Below, piece by piece: positions 49,302-52,442 of a stretch of 52,442 bases of DNA (position 1 is its first letter; each line of letters starts with the position of its first letter). Below the pieces are notes generated by a model. The model saw only the letters and a list, made by a program, of their open reading frames with translations, was not told where the DNA came from and ran no database searches. The stretch comes from Sphingomonadales bacterium (GTDB lineage: Bacteria > Pseudomonadota > Alphaproteobacteria > Sphingomonadales > Sphingomonadaceae), in NCBI GenBank assembly GCA_012032285.1, contig JAAURJ010000017.1, positions 1-52,442 on the forward strand. The letters run 5' to 3'. The position numbers were made by a program, and so were the translations under genes.

Positions 49302-50570
49302 TTAGCGTTTGACCAAGGTTACCTGCGACACATTGATCCCCTGCCCCAGAAAACCGCCTTCGCAATAGAGCAGGTAAAATCGCCATAATTTGATGAACCG
49401 CTCATCAAATCCAGCGGGCAAACGGCCTTCTTCTGCCGCCATTTCAAATGCCAACCGCCATCGGCGCAGTGTTTCGGCATAATCTAGCCCGAAATCATGC
49501 TGATCCCGCCAATCCAGCCCGCGCTGCTCGGCAAGAGCCCGAAACCGGCTTTCGGACAGCAACATTCCTCCGGGAAAAATATAGCGCTGAATAAAATCCA
49601 TATTCTTGGCGTATCGTTCGAAAATATCATCTTCGACTCGGATATATTGGATCGCCGCCCGGCCGCCCTGTTTCAACCTTGCCGCGATGCAGTCCAGATA
49701 GGATGGCCAATATTGCTGTCCCACTGCCTCAACCATTTCCACGCTGGCAATGGCATCATATGTACCGGTAACGTCGCGGTAATCGGTGATCGAAATTTGG
49801 GCGGCATCACCAAAGGCGGATAATCGCTTTTCGGCATAGGCTTTCTGTTCCTGCGATAAGGTTATGCCATGATAGCGCAGCGGCATTTGCAACAACGCCT
49901 GTTCGGCTAGCCCGCCCCAGCCGCATCCGATTTCGAGAATTTCATCACCCTCGCAAAGCTCCAGCCGGTCCAGCATGGCCTTATTCTTTGCCCGCTGCGC
50001 ATAGACCAAAGACTGGTTTTCCCTGTCTCCATTATCGAAAAGAGCGCTGGAATAAGTCATGCTTTCATCAAGCCAGGCGGCGTAAAATTCATTACCCAAA
50101 TCATAGTGGAATTCAATATTCCGCCGCGATCCAGATTTTGTGTTGCGCCGTAACCAATGCCAGAAACGCCCCGCCACACCGATAATCGGAGACGGCCTTG
50201 CCGCATTACCCAGGCTGACTCGGTTTCGCACAAAAAGCGCGAAAATCCGGACCGGATCGGGGCTGTCCCATTCCCCTTTTTGCCAACCTTCATACAGGCC
50301 AACCGAACCATATAAAGCGATGCGCATCAACGCCCGCCAGCTTCGGATATTCATCTCGGCATCTATACCAGCAGAGCGGCCGCCAAGAAGGCGGTAGCTG
50401 CCGTCTGGCAGGCTTCCCTCTACGCTACCCGAAGCCAGGCCGCGATCCATTGCATCCAGCAATATGTTAAGCCGCGCTGCCAAAAGCCGCGCAAAAAAGC
50501 CGCCCTCCTTGCCCGGCCTTAGGGTCATGGCGTTACGGGGGCGGCTTTGTATATGGTCGGGCGCGTTCAT
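49302..50570 (-). CDS. Cyclopropane-fatty-acyl-phospholipid synthase family methyltransferase
   Basis: 422 residues of the CFA synthase/SAM-dependent cyclopropane synthase family. N-terminal substrate domain (GSYRLLGGRSAGIDAEMNIRSWRALMRIALYGSVGLYEGWQKGEWDSPD near residues 57-105), then IEFHYDLGNEFYAAWLDESMTYSSALF, the AdoMet motif EILEIGCGWGGLAEQAL near 206-222, ASVEMVEAVGQQYWPSYLDCIAARLKQGGRAAIQYI and IQRYIFPGGMLLSE. The C-terminus has RWRLAFEMAAEEGRLPAGFDERFIKLWRFYLLYCEGGF, the usual closing block. It methylenates double bonds in membrane phospholipids, a stress and stationary-phase trait. The start is ATG 50570. Confidence 0.92.
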   Translation of the reverse strand: MNAPDHIQSRPRNAMTLRPGKEGGFFARLLAARLNILLDAMDRGLASGSVEGSLPDGSYRLLGGRSAGIDAEMNIRSWRALMRIALYGSVGLYEGWQKGEWDSPDPVRIFALFVRNRVSLGNAARPSPIIGVAGRFWHWLRRNTKSGSRRNIEFHYDLGNEFYAAWLDESMTYSSALFDNGDRENQSLVYAQRAKNKAMLDRLELCEGDEILEIGCGWGGLAEQALLQMPLRYHGITLSQEQKAYAEKRLSAFGDAAQISITDYRDVTGTYDAIASVEMVEAVGQQYWPSYLDCIAARLKQGGRAAIQYIRVEDDIFERYAKNMDFIQRYIFPGGMLLSESRFRALAEQRGLDWRDQHDFGLDYAETLRRWRLAFEMAAEEGRLPAGFDERFIKLWRFYLLYCEGGFLGQGINVSQVTLVKR

Positions 50571-50640
50571 GGCTATGGCCTATGCTACACGCCCAATAGC
50601 TTTGCAATCGCCGCAGACATGACGATTGCAAAATTATCGC

Positions 50641-51066
50641 TTATTTGTTCCGGCGCAATTCATCACGAATTTCGGTTAGCAAGTCGATTTCGGATGGTCC
50701 GGCGGCCTCTTCCGCTTTTTTCGGCATAAGTTTGTTGGCTTGCCGAACCAGCATGAAAATGATGAAAGCCAATATGACAAAGTTGATGACTACAGTTAGA
50801 AACTGTCCGAAACCAATCATCGGCACGCCCGCCGCTTTCAAATCGGCATAGCTGGTCATAGAGCCCTTATAGGTTTCAGGAACATCGCCCAGAATCAGGA
50901 AAAAGCTGCTGAAATCGGCACCGCCAAACAAAAAGCCGACAAGCGGCATAATCAAATCTTCGGTTAAAGATGTTGTGATAGTTGCAAACGCCCCGCCGAT
51001 GATCACGGCCACAGCCAAGTCCAGGACATTACCCCGCATGATGAACTCTTTGAACTCGCTAAACAT
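50641..51066 (-). CDS. mscL: Large-conductance mechanosensitive channel MscL
   Basis: 141 residues: the N-terminal S1 helix (FSEFKEFIMRGNVLDLAVAVIIGGAFATI, with the pore-lining GGAFATI), TM1 and TM2 (residues about 14-45 and 80-105), and a cytoplasmic tail with the charged cluster LTEIRDELRRNK that forms the C-terminal bundle. It opens under membrane tension to release solutes on osmotic downshock. ATG 51066 has GGAAGGTG 6 bases upstream; an in-frame start at 51081 is less likely. Confidence 0.96.
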   Translation of the reverse strand: MFSEFKEFIMRGNVLDLAVAVIIGGAFATITTSLTEDLIMPLVGFLFGGADFSSFFLILGDVPETYKGSMTSYADLKAAGVPMIGFGQFLTVVINFVILAFIIFMLVRQANKLMPKKAEEAAGPSEIDLLTEIRDELRRNK

Positions 51067-51218
51067 GACGCACCTTCCCATTTTTGGTTATTAAGGCGTT
51101 AGTTATGTTATAAAAATTGATAATTGTCGATAGGCTTTGCTTTGCCGATCATTGAAACACATGACAAACTGATCTATATCCACAATACACATTCAAATTT
51201 CCGAGCGAGGAATTATCT

Positions 51219-51812
51219 ATGCGACCCAATTTTGCTGCTTATCTATTCGTTCCTGTGGCTGCTGTTTCATTGGCAGGCTGCGGCATTAACAGCGTTCCCA
51301 CAGCCGAAGAAAATGCCAAGGCAAAATGGGCCGATGTCGAAAGCGCCTATCAACGCCGCGCCGATTTAATTCCCAATCTGGTCAAAGTAGCCGACCGGTT
51401 TTTGAAACAGGAAAAAGATGTTTTGGTTGGCGTAACCGAAGCAAGGGCCAAAGCCTCTTCTATACAGGTCAGCGGGGATGATTTGACCAATCCCGCAAAG
51501 CTGGATCAATTTGCAGGTGCCCAGCAAAGCCTAGGCGCATCGCTGGGCCGATTGCTGGTAACGGTGGAAAAATATCCCGAACTTAAATCTGACAAGATTT
51601 TTGCCGATTTGAATGTGCAGTTAGAGGGCACGGAGAACCGGATCAACACCGCCCGTGTCAAATATAATGAGGCGGTGCAGCAATATAACACCACCATAAG
51701 AACTTTCCCCGACATTATCGGCGCAAAAATTGTGCATGGCGCAAAACCGATGGCGCCGTTCAAATCACAGGCCGGATCGGATAAGGCACCTGAAGTCAAT
51801 TTCGGGAGCTAA
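51219..51812 (+). CDS. LemA family lipoprotein
   Basis: 197 residues. Signal peptide with a lipobox (AVSLAGC, Cys near residue 21), then the all-helical LemA domain: AKWADVESAYQRRADLIPNLVKVADRF (about residues 36-62), TEARAKA, DQFAGAQQSLGASLGRLLVTVEKYPELKSDKIFADLNVQLEGTENRI and the family hallmark FPDIIGAKIVHG near 168-180. Function unknown; members are membrane-attached with the N-terminus outside. It is followed by a TPM-domain gene 5 bp away, the common LemA-TPM pairing. Confidence 0.94.
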   Translation: MRPNFAAYLFVPVAAVSLAGCGINSVPTAEENAKAKWADVESAYQRRADLIPNLVKVADRFLKQEKDVLVGVTEARAKASSIQVSGDDLTNPAKLDQFAGAQQSLGASLGRLLVTVEKYPELKSDKIFADLNVQLEGTENRINTARVKYNEAVQQYNTTIRTFPDIIGAKIVHGAKPMAPFKSQAGSDKAPEVNFGS

Positions 51813-51817
51813 TAATT

Positions 51818-52442
51818 GTGACCAGCGCCAGAGCGCTTCGGCTTTTATCTTTTTTCCTTATTCTTTTTGTGACTGTTCCTGCGCTTCATGCTCAGGATTT
51901 TCCAAAACTGACAGGGCGGGTTGTTGATCAGGCTGATTTGCTATCCCCCGATGAAGAACAGGCGCTGAATGCGAAGCTGAAAAAGCTTGAGGATGAATCG
52001 CAGCGACAGCTTGTTGTTGCGACCATTTCGGATCTGCAAGGCTATGATATTGCCGATTATGGATGGCGGCTGGGTGAACAATGGGGCATTGGCGACAAAG
52101 AGCGCGATGACGGTATGATCCTGATCATTGCGCCCAATGAACGCAAAATGCGGATAGAAGTCGGCCAGGGATTAGAGGCGATCTTGCCTGACATTCTCGC
52201 CGGTCGCATCATTCGTGACGATATTACGCCCTATTTCAAACGCGGTGATTATGTTGGCGGTATCAACGCCGGAACTGACAAAATTATCACGCAATTACAA
52301 TTGCCGCCGGAGGAGGCCGCAAAAATTGTCCAGGATGCCCGTTCCAGCCGTTCTAATGATAACGGCAATGATATTGGTATGCTCATCTTCTGGCTGATCA
52401 TCCTGTTTTTCTTCATATTACCCGCCATTGGCAGCATATTTG
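51818..52442 (+). CDS. TPM domain protein (YgcG family), cut by the window end
   Basis: At least 208 residues; the frame is open to the last base. GTG 51818 is the likely start, with GGGAG about 11 bases upstream overlapping the lemA end. A signal peptide runs to about residue 26 (VTVPALHAQD), then the TPM fold: GRVVDQADLLSPDEEQALNAKLKKLEDES near residues 33-61, QLVVATISDLQGYDIADYGWRLGEQWGIGDKERDDGMILIIAPNERKMRIEVGQGLE (about 63-120), and a hydrophobic segment at the end (MLIFWLIILFFFILPAIGSIF). TPM proteins are membrane-anchored, in the periplasm, and usually next to LemA; the role is unclear, with a photosystem II-like repair phosphatase as the plant relative. Confidence 0.9.
   Translation, partial: MTSARALRLLSFFLILFVTVPALHAQDFPKLTGRVVDQADLLSPDEEQALNAKLKKLEDESQRQLVVATISDLQGYDIADYGWRLGEQWGIGDKERDDGMILIIAPNERKMRIEVGQGLEAILPDILAGRIIRDDITPYFKRGDYVGGINAGTDKIITQLQLPPEEAAKIVQDARSSRSNDNGNDIGMLIFWLIILFFFILPAIGSIF

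Overview
The window looks like one contiguous stretch of chromosome from an alphaproteobacterium, most likely a sphingomonad (Sphingopyxis/Sphingorhabdus-like; the genus is a guess). The signs are: a CcrM-type GANTC methylase next to a cluster of GANTC sites, a GAAC-N7-GAAC LexA box of the alphaproteobacterial type, a Ccm (system I) cytochrome c maturation cluster, the gene order rpsB-tsf-pyrH-frr-uppS-cdsA-dxr-rseP-bamA-skp-fabZ, and many short conserved alphaproteobacterial families (DUF1178, DUF1272, NnrU, ComF). I see no insertion sequence, prophage, CRISPR array or rRNA. Two tRNAs (Arg-CCT and His-GTG) and an SRP RNA are present.

Layout. 0.1-1.4 kb: a DUF2177 membrane protein behind a remarkable ribosome-binding-site hairpin, and an outer-membrane beta-barrel protein. 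1.5-7.4 kb, minus strand: glmM, DUF1272, thiD-VOC, rnhB, then ccrM and folP. 7.4-9.7 kb, plus strand: a dicarboxylate symporter and an aldo/keto reductase. 9.7-14.8 kb, minus strand: NnrU, and a POT peptide transporter with two amidohydrolases. 14.9-19.7 kb: nitroreductase, GntR regulator, tRNA-Arg, DUF1178, grxC, comF, a methyltransferase, mutT and two Flp pilins. 19.7-22.6 kb: an M48 protease, a winged-helix regulator and an unknown protein. 22.6-27.5 kb: ccmCDEFGH plus a CcmI-like protein. 27.5-29.0 kb: a leucine-type dehydrogenase and tRNA-His. 29.0-40.5 kb: rpmE, then the large minus-strand block of envelope, isoprenoid and translation genes. 40.5-41.0 kb: a divergent SOS-controlled small membrane protein. 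41.2-47.5 kb: hupB, lon, ybaB, dnaX, a methyltransferase and the SRP RNA. 47.6-52.4 kb: PilZ protein, serine hydrolase, cyclopropane synthase-like enzyme, MscL, LemA and the start of a TPM-domain protein cut by the window end.

A dominant feature is sequence quality. Eighteen single-base indels, 17 losses and one gain, nearly all in short homopolymers, break 16 genes, including essential ones (tsf, pyrH, uppS, dxr, dnaX). In every case restoring one base (or two, for comF and ccmF) rejoins the two halves of a normal family member and gives a whole number of codons, so I annotate these as intact genes with sequencing errors, not pseudogenes.

The most interesting biology is (i) the LexA box placed inside a sigma70-like promoter upstream of an unrecognised 97-residue single-pass membrane protein at 40634-40927, a candidate SOS checkpoint protein; (ii) the perfect 18-bp hairpin that buries the Shine-Dalgarno of the DUF2177 gene; (iii) five GANTC sites within 164 bp upstream of ccrM; and (iv) a ThiD-glyoxalase fusion. 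No clearly new multi-gene system is visible.
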